Below, one piece after another: positions 7,285 to 16,026 of a DNA stretch of 64,000 nt; within the stretch, counting starts at the first letter, position 1; each line of letters starts with the position of its first letter. Made by a program: the position numbers and the translations under genes. The notes under the pieces are model-generated. The model was not told the origin of the DNA. It did not search any database and was given only the letters and a program-made list of their open reading frames with translations. The DNA comes from Lysobacter sp. (GTDB lineage: Bacteria > Pseudomonadota > Gammaproteobacteria > Xanthomonadales > Xanthomonadaceae), in assembly GCA_011526085.1 (NCBI GenBank), contig WYBC01000025.1:1-64000 (forward strand), written 5' to 3'.

Positions 7285-8892
7285 ATGCCCGTGCTGAGCA
7301 CCCGCCTCGATCCGCAATCCCAGGAGTTCCGCGACACCGTCGCGTACCACCGCGAACTCGTCGCCGAACTGGATGCCCGCCTCGCGCGCGCAGCGGAAGG
7401 CGGCGGCGAGAAGGCCCGCAGCAAACACACCGAACGCGGCAAGCTGCTGGCGCGCGACCGCATCACCGCCCTGCTCGATCCCGGCTCTCCGTTCCTGGAG
7501 ATCGCCCCGCTCGCGGCCGAGGGCATGTACGACGACGCGGCGCCCGCGGCCGGCATGGTCTGCGGCATCGGCCGGGTGATGGGGACGGAAGTGGTGATCG
7601 TCGCCAACGACGCCACGGTCAAGGGCGGCACCTATTTCCCGATGACGGTGAAGAAGCACCTGCGCGCGCAGCAGGTCGCGCAGGAAAACAGACTGCCGTG
7701 CATCTATCTTGTCGATTCCGGCGGCGCGTTCCTGCCGCTGCAGGACGAAGTCTTTCCGGATCGCGAGCATTTCGGCCGGATCTTCTACAACCAGGCGCGG
7801 ATGAGCGCCGAGAACATCCCGCAGATCGCGGTGGTGATGGGCAGTTGCACCGCTGGCGGCGCCTACGTCCCGGCGATGAGCGACGAAAGCGTGATCGTGA
7901 AGGAACAGGGCACGATCTTCCTCGGCGGCCCGCCGCTGGTGAAGGCCGCGACCGGCGAAGTGGTCGATGCCGAAGCGCTCGGCGGCGCCGACGTGCACAC
8001 CAGCGTCTCCGGCGTGGCCGATCATTTCGCCGAGGACGACCGTCACGCGCTGCAGATCGCGCGCAACCTGGTCGGCAACCTCAACCGCCGCAAGACGCTG
8101 CCGGTGGCGGTGCGCGCATCGAGCGAACCGCTGTATCCGGCCGAAGAGCTGTACGGCATCGTGCCGAAGGACACGCGCCGGCCGTTCGACATCCGCGAAG
8201 TGATCGCGCGCATCGTCGACGGTTCGGATTTCGACGAATTCAAGGCGCGCTACGCCAAGACCCTGGTCACCGGTTTCGCGCATCTGCACGGTTATCCGAT
8301 CGGCATCGTCGCCAACAACGGCATCCTGTTCGCCGAAAGCGCGCTCAAGGGCGCGCATTTCATCGAACTGTGCAACCAGCGCGGCATTCCGCTGGTGTTC
8401 CTGCAGAACATCACCGGCTTCATGGTCGGCCGCAAATACGAAAACGCCGGCATCGCGAAGGACGGCGCGAAGATGGTCACCGCCGTCGCCTGTTCCAGCG
8501 TGCCGAAGTTCACGGTGGTGATCGGCGGCAGTTTCGGCGCCGGCAACTACGCGATGTGCGGGCGCGCCTACGGCGCGCGCTTCCTGTGGATGTGGCCGAA
8601 CGCGCGGATCAGCGTGATGGGCGGCGAGCAGGCCGCGAGCGTGCTGGCGACGGTGCGTCGCGACGGCATCGAGGCCGCGGGCAAGACGTGGACGCCGGAA
8701 GAGGAAGACGCGTTCAAGGCGCCGATCCGCGCGCAGTACGAAACCCAGGGCAATCCCTACTACGCCACCGCACGCCTGTGGGACGACGGGGTGATCGATC
8801 CCGCCGACACCCGGCGCGTACTCGGCCTGGGGATTTCCGCATCGCTCAATGCACCGATCGAACCGGCGCGCTTCGGCGTGTTCCGGATGTGA
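7285..8892 (+). CDS. mccB: 3-methylcrotonyl-CoA carboxylase, carboxyltransferase (beta) subunit
   Basis: 535 aa, the usual length of the non-biotinylated carboxyltransferase subunit. The crotonase-fold halves carry typical motifs: [68 protein letters not shown], and [19 protein letters not shown] in the C-terminal half. Together with the biotin-carrying MccA it carboxylates 3-methylcrotonyl-CoA in leucine degradation. Here mccA lies about 13 kb downstream rather than alongside. mccB is followed at 11 bp by an exported-protein gene and then the hscC chaperone cluster with small gaps, so cotranscription is possible. Confidence 0.93.
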   Translation: MPVLSTRLDPQSQEFRDTVAYHRELVAELDARLARAAEGGGEKARSKHTERGKLLARDRITALLDPGSPFLEIAPLAAEGMYDDAAPAAGMVCGIGRVMGTEVVIVANDATVKGGTYFPMTVKKHLRAQQVAQENRLPCIYLVDSGGAFLPLQDEVFPDREHFGRIFYNQARMSAENIPQIAVVMGSCTAGGAYVPAMSDESVIVKEQGTIFLGGPPLVKAATGEVVDAEALGGADVHTSVSGVADHFAEDDRHALQIARNLVGNLNRRKTLPVAVRASSEPLYPAEELYGIVPKDTRRPFDIREVIARIVDGSDFDEFKARYAKTLVTGFAHLHGYPIGIVANNGILFAESALKGAHFIELCNQRGIPLVFLQNITGFMVGRKYENAGIAKDGAKMVTAVACSSVPKFTVVIGGSFGAGNYAMCGRAYGARFLWMWPNARISVMGGEQAASVLATVRRDGIEAAGKTWTPEEEDAFKAPIRAQYETQGNPYYATARLWDDGVIDPADTRRVLGLGISASLNAPIEPARFGVFRM

Positions 8893-8903
8893 GGCGGGCC
8901 GGC

Positions 8904-9566
8904 ATGTTGCGCCGCCGCGCGTTCGCGATTTTCTCGTCGCTCTCGCTGATCGCCGTGCCCGTCGTCGCGCAGGCCGCCGGCCCCACGCAGTGCGCGCGCC
9001 TCGAACAGGCACTGATGCGATTGGGCGATCCCGATCCCGCCGAATGCCTCGAAGGCAAGGCGCTCGGCAACGTGCGCGCCACGCTGCCGAAAGGTCTCAG
9101 GCTGGCGGCAGTGCGCGGGCTGTATGTCGACGACGGCGGTCGCTACGTCGAAGTCGATCCGCGGCGCACGCCGGTCGACCTCGACCGGCCGGATACCGAT
9201 GGCAACCCGTTCGGTGGCGCGTTGCTCGTCGCCGGCAAGCGCAAATGGCGAGGTCATCTGCGTTACGAACCGAACAACGCCTGGCACTTCGCATTCGTGC
9301 CCGAAGCACAGAGCGACGATGCCTCGGCACCGCTGCAGCGCGCGTTCGCGACCATCGTGCTGGATCGCGACGACGGCACGCCGCCGGTCTCGCCGCCCGC
9401 CACGCTCGTCGCCGCCGGGTGCTGGGAAGCGACGGCGACCGCGCATTTCGCGGATTTCAGCGTGCTGCTGGGCGACGGCGAACTCGCCGGCGTGCGGCCG
9501 ATGCTGTTCCGCCTGTCCAACGTGCGCGATTTCCGCGCCTGCCCCTCCCCGGATTCCACCCCATAG
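8904..9566 (+). CDS. Exported protein of unknown function
   Basis: 220-aa protein with a clear Sec signal peptide (MLRRRAFAIFSSLSLIAVPVVAQAA, cleavage about residue 25). The mature region has two or three cysteines (C30, C47 and two more towards the C-terminus) that could form disulfides. I do not recognise the family. It lies 11 bp after mccB and 16 bp before hscC, which suggests it is carried in one transcript. A link with leucine degradation is not obvious for a periplasmic protein. Confidence 0.65.
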   Translation: MLRRRAFAIFSSLSLIAVPVVAQAAGPTQCARLEQALMRLGDPDPAECLEGKALGNVRATLPKGLRLAAVRGLYVDDGGRYVEVDPRRTPVDLDRPDTDGNPFGGALLVAGKRKWRGHLRYEPNNAWHFAFVPEAQSDDASAPLQRAFATIVLDRDDGTPPVSPPATLVAAGCWEATATAHFADFSVLLGDGELAGVRPMLFRLSNVRDFRACPSPDSTP

Positions 9567-9582
9567 CAGAGCCCTTCGCGAC

Positions 9583-11271
9583 ATGATCGTCGGTATCGAC
9601 CTCGGCACCACCCACTCCCTCGTCGGCGCATATTCGGAATCGGGCAGCCGGCTGTTCCCGAACGCGCTCGGCGACGTGCTGACCCCGTCGGTCGTCAGCG
9701 TCGACGGCAGCACCGTGCTGGTCGGCCAGGCCGCGCGCGAACGGTTGATCAGCCACCCGCACCACACCGTCGCGTCGTTCAAGCGCTGGATGGGCACCGC
9801 GCGTGAAACCCGGCTCGGCGACCGCAGTTTCCGTCCCGAGGAACTGTCGGCGCTGGTGCTGCGCTCGCTGCTGGCCGACGCCGAGGCCGCGCTCGGCGAA
9901 AAGATCGAGGAAGCGGTGATCAGCGTGCCGGCGTATTTCTCCGATGCGCAGCGCAAGGCCACGCGCACCGCGGGCGAGCTGGCCGGCGTGCGCGTGGAAC
10001 GCCTGATCAACGAACCGACCGCGGCGGCGCTGGCCTACGGCCTGCAGAACCGCGACGGCGAAGGCCGTTTCCTCGTGTTCGACCTCGGCGGCGGCACCTT
10101 CGACGTGTCGATTCTCGAATGCTTCGAGAACGTGTTCGAAGTCCACGCCAGCGCCGGCGACAACTTCCTCGGCGGCGAGGATTTCCTCGACGTGCTGGTG
10201 GAAGCCTTCTGCCAGGACAACCACCTGCGGCAGCCGGCGATCCCCGCGCAGGAATACGGCCAACTGCGGCGACGCCTGGAACTGCTGAAGCGCGAACTCG
10301 GCGGCACCGCCGTGGCGCCGCTGCAGATGGCGATCGGCGGCAAGGATTACCTGTGGAGCATCGACGAAGAGCGCTTCGCGCGCCTGGCCGAGCCGCTGGT
10401 ACAGCGCATGCGCACGCCGATCGAGCGCGCGATGCGCGACGCGAAACTGCAGCCGTCGCAGCTCGACGAGATCGTGCTGGTCGGCGGCGCCAGCCGCATG
10501 CCGCTGGTGGCGCGACTGGTGTCGCGCATGTTCGGCCGCCTGCCGCTGCGCCACGTGAATCCCGATCAGGCCATCGCGCTGGGCGCCAGCGTCGCCGCGG
10601 GGCTGAAATCGCGCGACGCCAAGCTGGAGGAAATCATCCTCACCGACGTCTGCCCCTACACCCTGGGCACGCAGATCGCGCGACGCGACCCGAACGGCCA
10701 GATCCACACCGGCTTCTTCCATCCGATCATCCTGCGCAACAGCACGGTGCCGGTGAGCCGCGAGGACCAGTTCTTTCCGATGCACGACAACCAGCAGAAG
10801 CTGACCATCGACATCTTCCAGGGCGAGAACCCGCTGGTCGCGAACAACATCAAGCTCGGCGAGATCACGGTCGATCTGGACAAGCGTCGCCAGACCGACG
10901 AGAACGGCGTGACCGTGCGCTTCACCTACGACATCAACGGCCTGCTGCAGGTGGAAGTGACCGAGCATGCGAGCAAGCGCCGGCACGAACTGCTGCTCGA
11001 ACAGAATCCGGGCCTGATGACGCCGGAGGAAATCCGCGCGCGGCTGGCCGCGCTCGCAGAACTGAAGGTCCACCCGCGCGAGCAGCAGGAAAACATCGCC
11101 GTGCTCGCGCGCGCCGAGCGCCTGTACGAGGAATTCCTGCACGAACGCGAGCGCCTGCAGGAGTGGATCATGCACTTCCGCGCGATCCTCGACACCCAGG
11201 ACAACACGCTGATCGCGCGCCAGCGCGGCCAGTTCGCGGAAGCGTTGGACGCGCTGGAAGCGCAGGGCTGA
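9583..11271 (+). CDS. hscC: HscC-type Hsp70 chaperone
   Basis: 562-aa Hsp70, shorter than DnaK (~640) and matching the HscC/Hsc62 subclass in length. The N-terminal ATPase domain has GIDLGTTHSLV, the FDLGGGTFDVS phosphate loop and LVGGASRMP. HscC-like signatures include the ASFKRWMGT segment, SVPAYFSDAQRKATR, VHASAGDNFLGGEDF and ILTDVCPYTLG. The substrate-binding domain (about 380-490) contains FPMHDNQQKLTIDIFQGEN. The lid is short, and there is no EEVD-like tail. Two J-like membrane proteins follow directly, consistent with the known pairing of HscC with DjlB/DjlC-type co-chaperones in Enterobacteria. Confidence 0.92.
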   Translation: MIVGIDLGTTHSLVGAYSESGSRLFPNALGDVLTPSVVSVDGSTVLVGQAARERLISHPHHTVASFKRWMGTARETRLGDRSFRPEELSALVLRSLLADAEAALGEKIEEAVISVPAYFSDAQRKATRTAGELAGVRVERLINEPTAAALAYGLQNRDGEGRFLVFDLGGGTFDVSILECFENVFEVHASAGDNFLGGEDFLDVLVEAFCQDNHLRQPAIPAQEYGQLRRRLELLKRELGGTAVAPLQMAIGGKDYLWSIDEERFARLAEPLVQRMRTPIERAMRDAKLQPSQLDEIVLVGGASRMPLVARLVSRMFGRLPLRHVNPDQAIALGASVAAGLKSRDAKLEEIILTDVCPYTLGTQIARRDPNGQIHTGFFHPIILRNSTVPVSREDQFFPMHDNQQKLTIDIFQGENPLVANNIKLGEITVDLDKRRQTDENGVTVRFTYDINGLLQVEVTEHASKRRHELLLEQNPGLMTPEEIRARLAALAELKVHPREQQENIAVLARAERLYEEFLHERERLQEWIMHFRAILDTQDNTLIARQRGQFAEALDALEAQG

Positions 11272-11294
11272 GCCGTACGTACAGGGAGATCGCG

Positions 11295-11492
11295 ATGAAA
11301 GAAGCCACGACGTCGACGCATCCGCAGTCATCGGAGCAGGATGACGCCCTACCGCCTGAGGCGTCGGCGGGCCCCGACTGGAGCCAACTGGTATTCGCAC
11401 CCAGGCCCAGGACCGAGCTGCCGGACGAAATACCGCCATGGATGGAGCGCGTTTTATCGATCCTGATGCGTTTTTCCCTGATGAAACCGTAG
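11295..11492 (+). CDS. Small acidic protein between hscC and the J-like genes
   Basis: 65-aa predicted protein, Pro/Glu-rich at first and then with a short amphipathic C-terminal segment (PPWMERVLSILMRFSLMKP). It is preceded by a good Shine-Dalgarno sequence (GGGAG at 11284-11288) with suitable spacing to ATG 11295. It ends 2 bp before the J-like gene, so the spacing is that of an operon member. I recognise no family. A small adaptor or membrane-associated peptide of the chaperone module is possible, but this is speculation. Confidence 0.55.
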   Translation: MKEATTSTHPQSSEQDDALPPEASAGPDWSQLVFAPRPRTELPDEIPPWMERVLSILMRFSLMKP

Positions 11493-11494
11493 GC

Positions 11495-13123
11495 ATGCAC
11501 GATCCCCTGCAGCGGCTGGGCCTCGGCCCGGACGCCGACGAGCGCGCCATCAAGCGCGCCTACGCGGCGAAATTGAGGATCACGCGGCCCGAGGAAGATC
11601 CGCAGGGCTTCCAGGCGTTGAACGAGGCCTATCAGGCCGCGCTGTCTTGGCATCGCGCGCGGGAAGCGGGCGAATTCGACCATGCATTCGACGACAGCGG
11701 CGAGCCCGACGCCGACGCGACGGACACGGTGCCAGCCGTCGTCATCGACACCCGCACCGCCAGTTCCGCCCGTGAAGTGCCCGCACCGGAAGCGACGCCC
11801 GGCACCATGTCGGTGCCGCCTCCCGAAACCATACCGGCGCCGACACCGGTCGCGTCCGCAGACGAAGCGACCGCAAACGACAACGGAAGTGAAAGCGAAG
11901 GCGAACCATTCGACGTGGAACGGTTCTTCGACGACTGTTTCGCCGCCGCGCGCGACGGCGATCCGCGGGTGATCGATCGTTGGCTCAACGCACAGCCGAT
12001 CCTGTGGTCGCTGCAGCACAAGGCGACGATCGGGCACTGGCTGCTGCGCGCGATGCACGAGCGCACCCCGCCGATGCCGGACCGCAGTTTCGACCGCATC
12101 GCCCAGTTCTTCGGCTATCACGAACTGCACGGCGGCTACGACCCGCTGGCGCTGCAGGGCCTGCGGGCGCGGGTGAACGACGCCTGGCGCTGGACCCGGC
12201 AGGCGAGCCAGCCACCTCCCGTCGCGCGCCGCGTCGAACCTCCGGATACCGGAAACGATCCCGAGACCTTGCGCAGGCGTCGCGAGACCGAGGCCATGCT
12301 CGCGGTCGCCCGCCAGCATCCGCATCTCGCGCGCGCGGAGTCGATCGCCTCCCTGCTCTGGCTCGCGCTCGATCCCTGGCAGGCCGCATCGATCAGGTGC
12401 CTGCTGCAGACGATCGGCGGCGACGGGATGGACATGAATGCGCTCCCGCCCCGGATCGACCGCGCGCAGGCGCGTTTCTGGCGCGCCGTTACGGATCCCG
12501 CGCGCCTGTCGCCGTGGCGCCTGCTTGTCGGCGTGCTGCGCAGCGCGGTCGCCGCGCTCGGCATCGTCGCCATCGTGGTCGCGGGCACGCTGTTGCTCGC
12601 GCCGGGCACGTTGGGCGGTCTGGATACGCTGGGCGATGTATTCGTCTCGTGTTTTTCCGCATTCACCGGCATTTGGCTGGCCTATGCGACGCTGCGGGCG
12701 TTTCTGCACTGGCAGTCGCGTCCGGACCCGGAAGCGCTCTGGCATCGCATGCTGCACCGGATGGCAGTCCCTGCGCTCCTGCTGGCCGCCGGCGCCGGCA
12801 CGATGCAGTCCGAAGCGAGCCCCTTGCCGATCCTCTTCAGCGTATTCGCGCTGGTCGCCGCGATCATGCGTAGAGGCGCAGCCGGAACGGCCTCGACGCC
12901 GGCGAGGTTGCCGCGCTGGATCAGGGCGAACATGCACTGGCAGCATGGCTTCCTGCTGGCGATCCTCGGGCTCGCGACCCTGCCCGCGCTCCTGATGTCC
13001 GAAGGCTTCCATGCCCTCGTGCTGGCGGTGGTGTTCCTGATTTCCATCGTCGTCTGGGCACTGGACCTGCGCAGGCGCATGCGTCTTTCGCGCAGGAAAA
13101 CACCGTCGGAGCCGCAGTCGTGA
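11495..13123 (+). CDS. Membrane J-like co-chaperone (DjlB/DjlC type), HPD replaced
   Basis: 542 aa. Residues 1-50 resemble J-domain helices II-III (DERAIKRAYAAKLRIT, then QGFQALNEAYQAAL). At the position of the invariant HPD loop the sequence is Arg31-Pro32-Glu33, followed by an acidic stretch. A low-complexity Pro/Glu/Thr region (about 75-140) separates it from a middle domain around an FFDDCFAAARDGD motif. The C-terminal 200 residues have four to six hydrophobic segments. The pattern matches membrane J-like partners encoded with HscC. The start at 11495 is chosen because it directly follows the small gene and gives the J region at the N-terminus. The gene overlaps the next one by 4 bp (GTGA). 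Confidence 0.75.
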   Translation: MHDPLQRLGLGPDADERAIKRAYAAKLRITRPEEDPQGFQALNEAYQAALSWHRAREAGEFDHAFDDSGEPDADATDTVPAVVIDTRTASSAREVPAPEATPGTMSVPPPETIPAPTPVASADEATANDNGSESEGEPFDVERFFDDCFAAARDGDPRVIDRWLNAQPILWSLQHKATIGHWLLRAMHERTPPMPDRSFDRIAQFFGYHELHGGYDPLALQGLRARVNDAWRWTRQASQPPPVARRVEPPDTGNDPETLRRRRETEAMLAVARQHPHLARAESIASLLWLALDPWQAASIRCLLQTIGGDGMDMNALPPRIDRAQARFWRAVTDPARLSPWRLLVGVLRSAVAALGIVAIVVAGTLLLAPGTLGGLDTLGDVFVSCFSAFTGIWLAYATLRAFLHWQSRPDPEALWHRMLHRMAVPALLLAAGAGTMQSEASPLPILFSVFALVAAIMRRGAAGTASTPARLPRWIRANMHWQHGFLLAILGLATLPALLMSEGFHALVLAVVFLISIVVWALDLRRRMRLSRRKTPSEPQS

Positions 13124-14667
13124 ACTGGGCCCTGCGCCGCCTCGGCCTGCGCGCCGATGCCGACGAGCGCGCGGTCAAGCGCGCGTATGCGGCGCAGTTG
13201 AAGACGACGCGGCCGGAGGACGATCCGGAAGGCTTCCAGTCGCTCAACGAAGCCTATCGCGCCGCGCTGGCGTGGGTGCAGTCGAGGCCGCCGCAGGTGC
13301 ATGTCGAGGATGACGCGGCTGCGCGCGACGACGCGTCGCAGGTCTCGATCGAGACGGACGCAGCGTCCATCGAACTGCCTCCGGACGTGCTGGCCGCGCT
13401 GCAGGACATCGATGCGCAGGTCGAAGCTGCGCGGGCGCTGCTGGATCGCGTGCAGCCGAACGACACCGCTGCCGCCGGCGCGTCCGCGGGCGTTGCCGCG
13501 CGGATCGACGATGCGGATGCGTTCGACGCCGCCGCATTGCTCGACGAATGCATCGCGCAGGCCGTCCACGGCCGCGATGGCGATCTCGAACGCTGGCTGC
13601 ATGCGCAACCGGCGCTGTGGTCGCTGTCGCGCAAGGCGCAGATCGGGCAATGGCTGGTGCGGCAGTGGCAGGTGCGGCGCCCGCCGATCCAGGCGCAACG
13701 CTTCGATGTCGTCGCCGATTTCTTCGGGCTGCTCGATCTGAACGGCGAACACGACGCCTACACGATCCACCGCCTGCGCCACCGCCTGCATCTGGCGTGG
13801 GAAGTGCAGACGAAGCAGATGCGCGCGCTGGCCGAACGCACCGGCCAGGACGGCGGCAGCGTGGCTTCCAACCTGCGCCAGACGGCCCGCATCCTGCGTC
13901 AGCTCACGCGGCCGTTGCAGTGGCCGCAGGCGCTGTGGGCCGGATTGATGCCCGGCTATCCGACGGCGGTGCGCAAATTCCTGCAGCATCTGGATTATGG
14001 CGATCTCGACGATCTGCCGCCGCCGATCCGCGAGGATCAGGTCGCGTTCTGGGACGCCGCCGGCGACCGCGCGCGTCTGTCGAAGCCGCGCTGGGCGGTG
14101 TCGATCGCGCGGCTGTTCGCGTATTCGACGTTGATCACCCTCGCGTACGCGGGATTGCTGACCCTCCTGCACCGCCAGGACAGCGCCGGCGATGTCCTGC
14201 ACGGACTGTCGTGGCCGCTGTTCGCGGCGGCCGCGTTCGCGCTGCTGGGCTCGGTCTGGCTCGGCCAGCTCGCGTATCAGGGCTTCGCGCGCTGGCAGGC
14301 GCTGGCGGACGACGAGGCGTCCGCGCCGCGGTGGCACGCCGCCGCGATCCCGTTATTGACGGCCCTCGCCATGGGCCTGCTCTGGACCGCGCCCGGCGAC
14401 GGCGTCGCCGCGGGTGTCGCGGTCGGCCTGCTGCTGGTGTTCGCCGGCATGGCCGCCTGGGTCCGCCATCGCGAACGCAGCGGCCCACCGCTCGGCCGCC
14501 ACATCGGTTTCTGGCGGGCCGCATTCCTGCTGTTGATGACGCGCACCGCCGGCGACGCATTCGGTTGGTTCGATGATGCGGGTTTCCTTGCGTTGATCGC
14601 CGGTGCCATCCTTTTCGTCTGGGCCAAGGACCTGTGGATCCAGCGACGCGCACGCACGAATTCATGA
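13120..14667 (+). CDS. Second membrane J-like co-chaperone, paralogue of the preceding gene
   Basis: 515 aa, starting at GTG 13120 inside the GTGA overlap with the upstream gene. The N-terminal region is a clear paralogue of its neighbour (LGLRADADERAVKRAYAAQ; NEAYRAALAW), again with Arg31-Pro32-Glu33 in place of HPD. The middle region contains LLDECIAQAVHGRDGD, equivalent to the neighbour's FFDDCFAAARDGD, followed by ALWSLSRKAQIGQWL. The C-terminus has about six membrane segments (from residue ~325). Presumably it anchors an HscC complex at the inner membrane; the two paralogues may give different client selection. That role is inferred from known DjlB/DjlC-HscC pairing. Confidence 0.75.
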   Translation: MNWALRRLGLRADADERAVKRAYAAQLKTTRPEDDPEGFQSLNEAYRAALAWVQSRPPQVHVEDDAAARDDASQVSIETDAASIELPPDVLAALQDIDAQVEAARALLDRVQPNDTAAAGASAGVAARIDDADAFDAAALLDECIAQAVHGRDGDLERWLHAQPALWSLSRKAQIGQWLVRQWQVRRPPIQAQRFDVVADFFGLLDLNGEHDAYTIHRLRHRLHLAWEVQTKQMRALAERTGQDGGSVASNLRQTARILRQLTRPLQWPQALWAGLMPGYPTAVRKFLQHLDYGDLDDLPPPIREDQVAFWDAAGDRARLSKPRWAVSIARLFAYSTLITLAYAGLLTLLHRQDSAGDVLHGLSWPLFAAAAFALLGSVWLGQLAYQGFARWQALADDEASAPRWHAAAIPLLTALAMGLLWTAPGDGVAAGVAVGLLLVFAGMAAWVRHRERSGPPLGRHIGFWRAAFLLLMTRTAGDAFGWFDDAGFLALIAGAILFVWAKDLWIQRRARTNS

Positions 14668-14795
14668 ACGCCGGAGTAATGTCGCCGCCCGCGGCCGCTG
14701 CGATTCTGCTGCCGCAGTCACACCGGTGCCATCGCCGCGGGGCTATGGTGCGAAGTCCTGCCGCATGCCGTCGGCGTTTCCGGAGTCCTTCCGAC

Positions 14796-15329
14796 ATGGC
14801 CATCTTCAATCAGTCCTCCTCCAGCAAGAAAGACGCCCCACCACCCGCCGCCGATACGCCCAGCTTCGCCGCGCGCGAAGCCGTGACGCCGCCGGCGAAC
14901 ACCGATTTCTCGCCCGCCACCTTCCCGCGCGGCAGCGCCGCGGCGGAAGCCGCGCCCGTCGCGAAGGAGTCGCTGATCGCCGCCGACCTCACCATCGAAG
15001 GCAAGATCGAAGGTTCCGGCCACGTCCGCATCGCCGGCAAGTTCAAGGGCGACGTGAACGTCCAGGGCGACCTGTCGCTGGAGCGCGGCGCCAGACTCAA
15101 CGGCGGCGTGCGCGCCAAGAAGGTCGTGGTGGCCGGCGAGCTGGAGGGCAACATCGAATCCGCGGCGCGCGTCGAACTGCTCGACACGTCGGTGCTGATC
15201 GGCGACATCAAGGCCGGCACGCTCACGGTCGCGGCCGGCGCGAAGATCCGCGGCCACATCGACTGCGGCTGGGAAACCAGCGGCACGCAGAAATCCGGCG
15301 TGAAGGCGGAGTCGGCTCCCGAAGCATGA
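14796..15329 (+). CDS. Bactofilin (polymer-forming cytoskeletal protein)
   Basis: 177 aa. A disordered Ala/Pro-rich N-terminal tail (1-60) is followed by a bactofilin beta-helix core (about 62-160) with repeated short strands such as LTIEGKIEGSGHVRIAG, KFKGDVNVQG and GELEGNIESAARVEL, and a short polar C-terminal tail. Bactofilins self-assemble without nucleotide into filaments that help place cell-envelope enzymes. The stop overlaps the start of the zinc-ribbon gene (ATGA at 15326-15329), indicating translational coupling. Confidence 0.92.
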   Translation: MAIFNQSSSSKKDAPPPAADTPSFAAREAVTPPANTDFSPATFPRGSAAAEAAPVAKESLIAADLTIEGKIEGSGHVRIAGKFKGDVNVQGDLSLERGARLNGGVRAKKVVVAGELEGNIESAARVELLDTSVLIGDIKAGTLTVAAGAKIRGHIDCGWETSGTQKSGVKAESAPEA

Positions 15330-15679
15330 GCACGCGACCGGGCACCGCGGGCGCCACCCGCGAGTGCCCGCACTGCAAGGCGACCATTCTCGAAAGCGCG
15401 GTGATCTGTCCCGCGTGCAAGCACTATCTGCGCTACGACTCCGACGCGCGGCCGGCGCAACCGAACCAGGTGCCGTTGCAGGTCGAGGGCACCATCCGCC
15501 ACCCGGCGGATGGCGACCCGTGGGAATACTCGGTGGTCGTGGTGATCCGCGACGAGCGCGGCAACGAAGTCGCGCGCAAGGTCGTCGGCGTCGGCGCGAT
15601 GCATGCCGGCGACGAGCGCAGTTTCAGCCTCTCGGTGGAAGTCTTCGAGGCCAAGGGCGCGAAGCCCAGAAAGCACTGA
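15326..15679 (+). CDS. Zinc-ribbon protein coupled to bactofilin
   Basis: 117 aa. The N-terminus has two CxxC knuckles (CPHCKAT and CPACKHY, residues about 15-35), a typical zinc ribbon. The remainder is a predicted beta-sandwich-like domain (VEGTIRHPADGDPWEYSVVVVIRDERG onward) that resembles a C2/FxLYD-like accessory fold, though this cannot be confirmed by eye. The gene is translationally coupled to the bactofilin, so a role in regulating or localising it is a fair guess, unproven. Confidence 0.7.
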   Translation: MSTRPGTAGATRECPHCKATILESAVICPACKHYLRYDSDARPAQPNQVPLQVEGTIRHPADGDPWEYSVVVVIRDERGNEVARKVVGVGAMHAGDERSFSLSVEVFEAKGAKPRKH

Positions 15680-15840
15680 GCGGGCCGCCCCCGTTCGACG
15701 CCCTGCCCCGGCGCCATGCATCGGGGCCCGATTGACATCCCTCCCGCCCGCGCCGAAAGTCGGACCGTCATCCGCGGCCGGACGCTTCGTGCATGGTCCT
15801 TCCCGCTGCGGCGACGCCCGTCAACAGCAGGAGAGCTCAC

Positions 15841-16023
15841 GTGAGCAAATCATTGATCGACGAGATCGGCCGGGAACGCGCCGAGGGTCTCATGGCGGAT
15901 GCGGTGCAGGACGCGGTCGAAAAGGCTGCCGCGCTCGGACTGCCGCAGGTGGTCAGGGTCAACGGCGCCTGGTGCAGGCGTTATCCCGATGGACGGATCG
16001 AACCGATCGGCGAGGAGGCATGA
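15841..16023 (+). CDS. Small protein upstream of zeta-like kinase (candidate antitoxin)
   Basis: 60 aa starting at GTG 15841, preceded by AGGAG (15829-15833). An in-frame ATG at 15793 would add 16 residues but lacks a visible ribosome site. The N-terminal half is a predicted helix rich in Ala/Glu (IGRERAEGLMADAVQDAVEKA), and the C-terminal half is basic and beta-like (VVRVNGAWCRRYPDGRIEPIG). It ends 3 bp before the zeta-like gene. Position and size are those of an antitoxin or immunity partner. It does not resemble the known epsilon antitoxin. Confidence 0.6.
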   Translation: MSKSLIDEIGRERAEGLMADAVQDAVEKAAALGLPQVVRVNGAWCRRYPDGRIEPIGEEA

Positions 16024-16026
16024 GCC

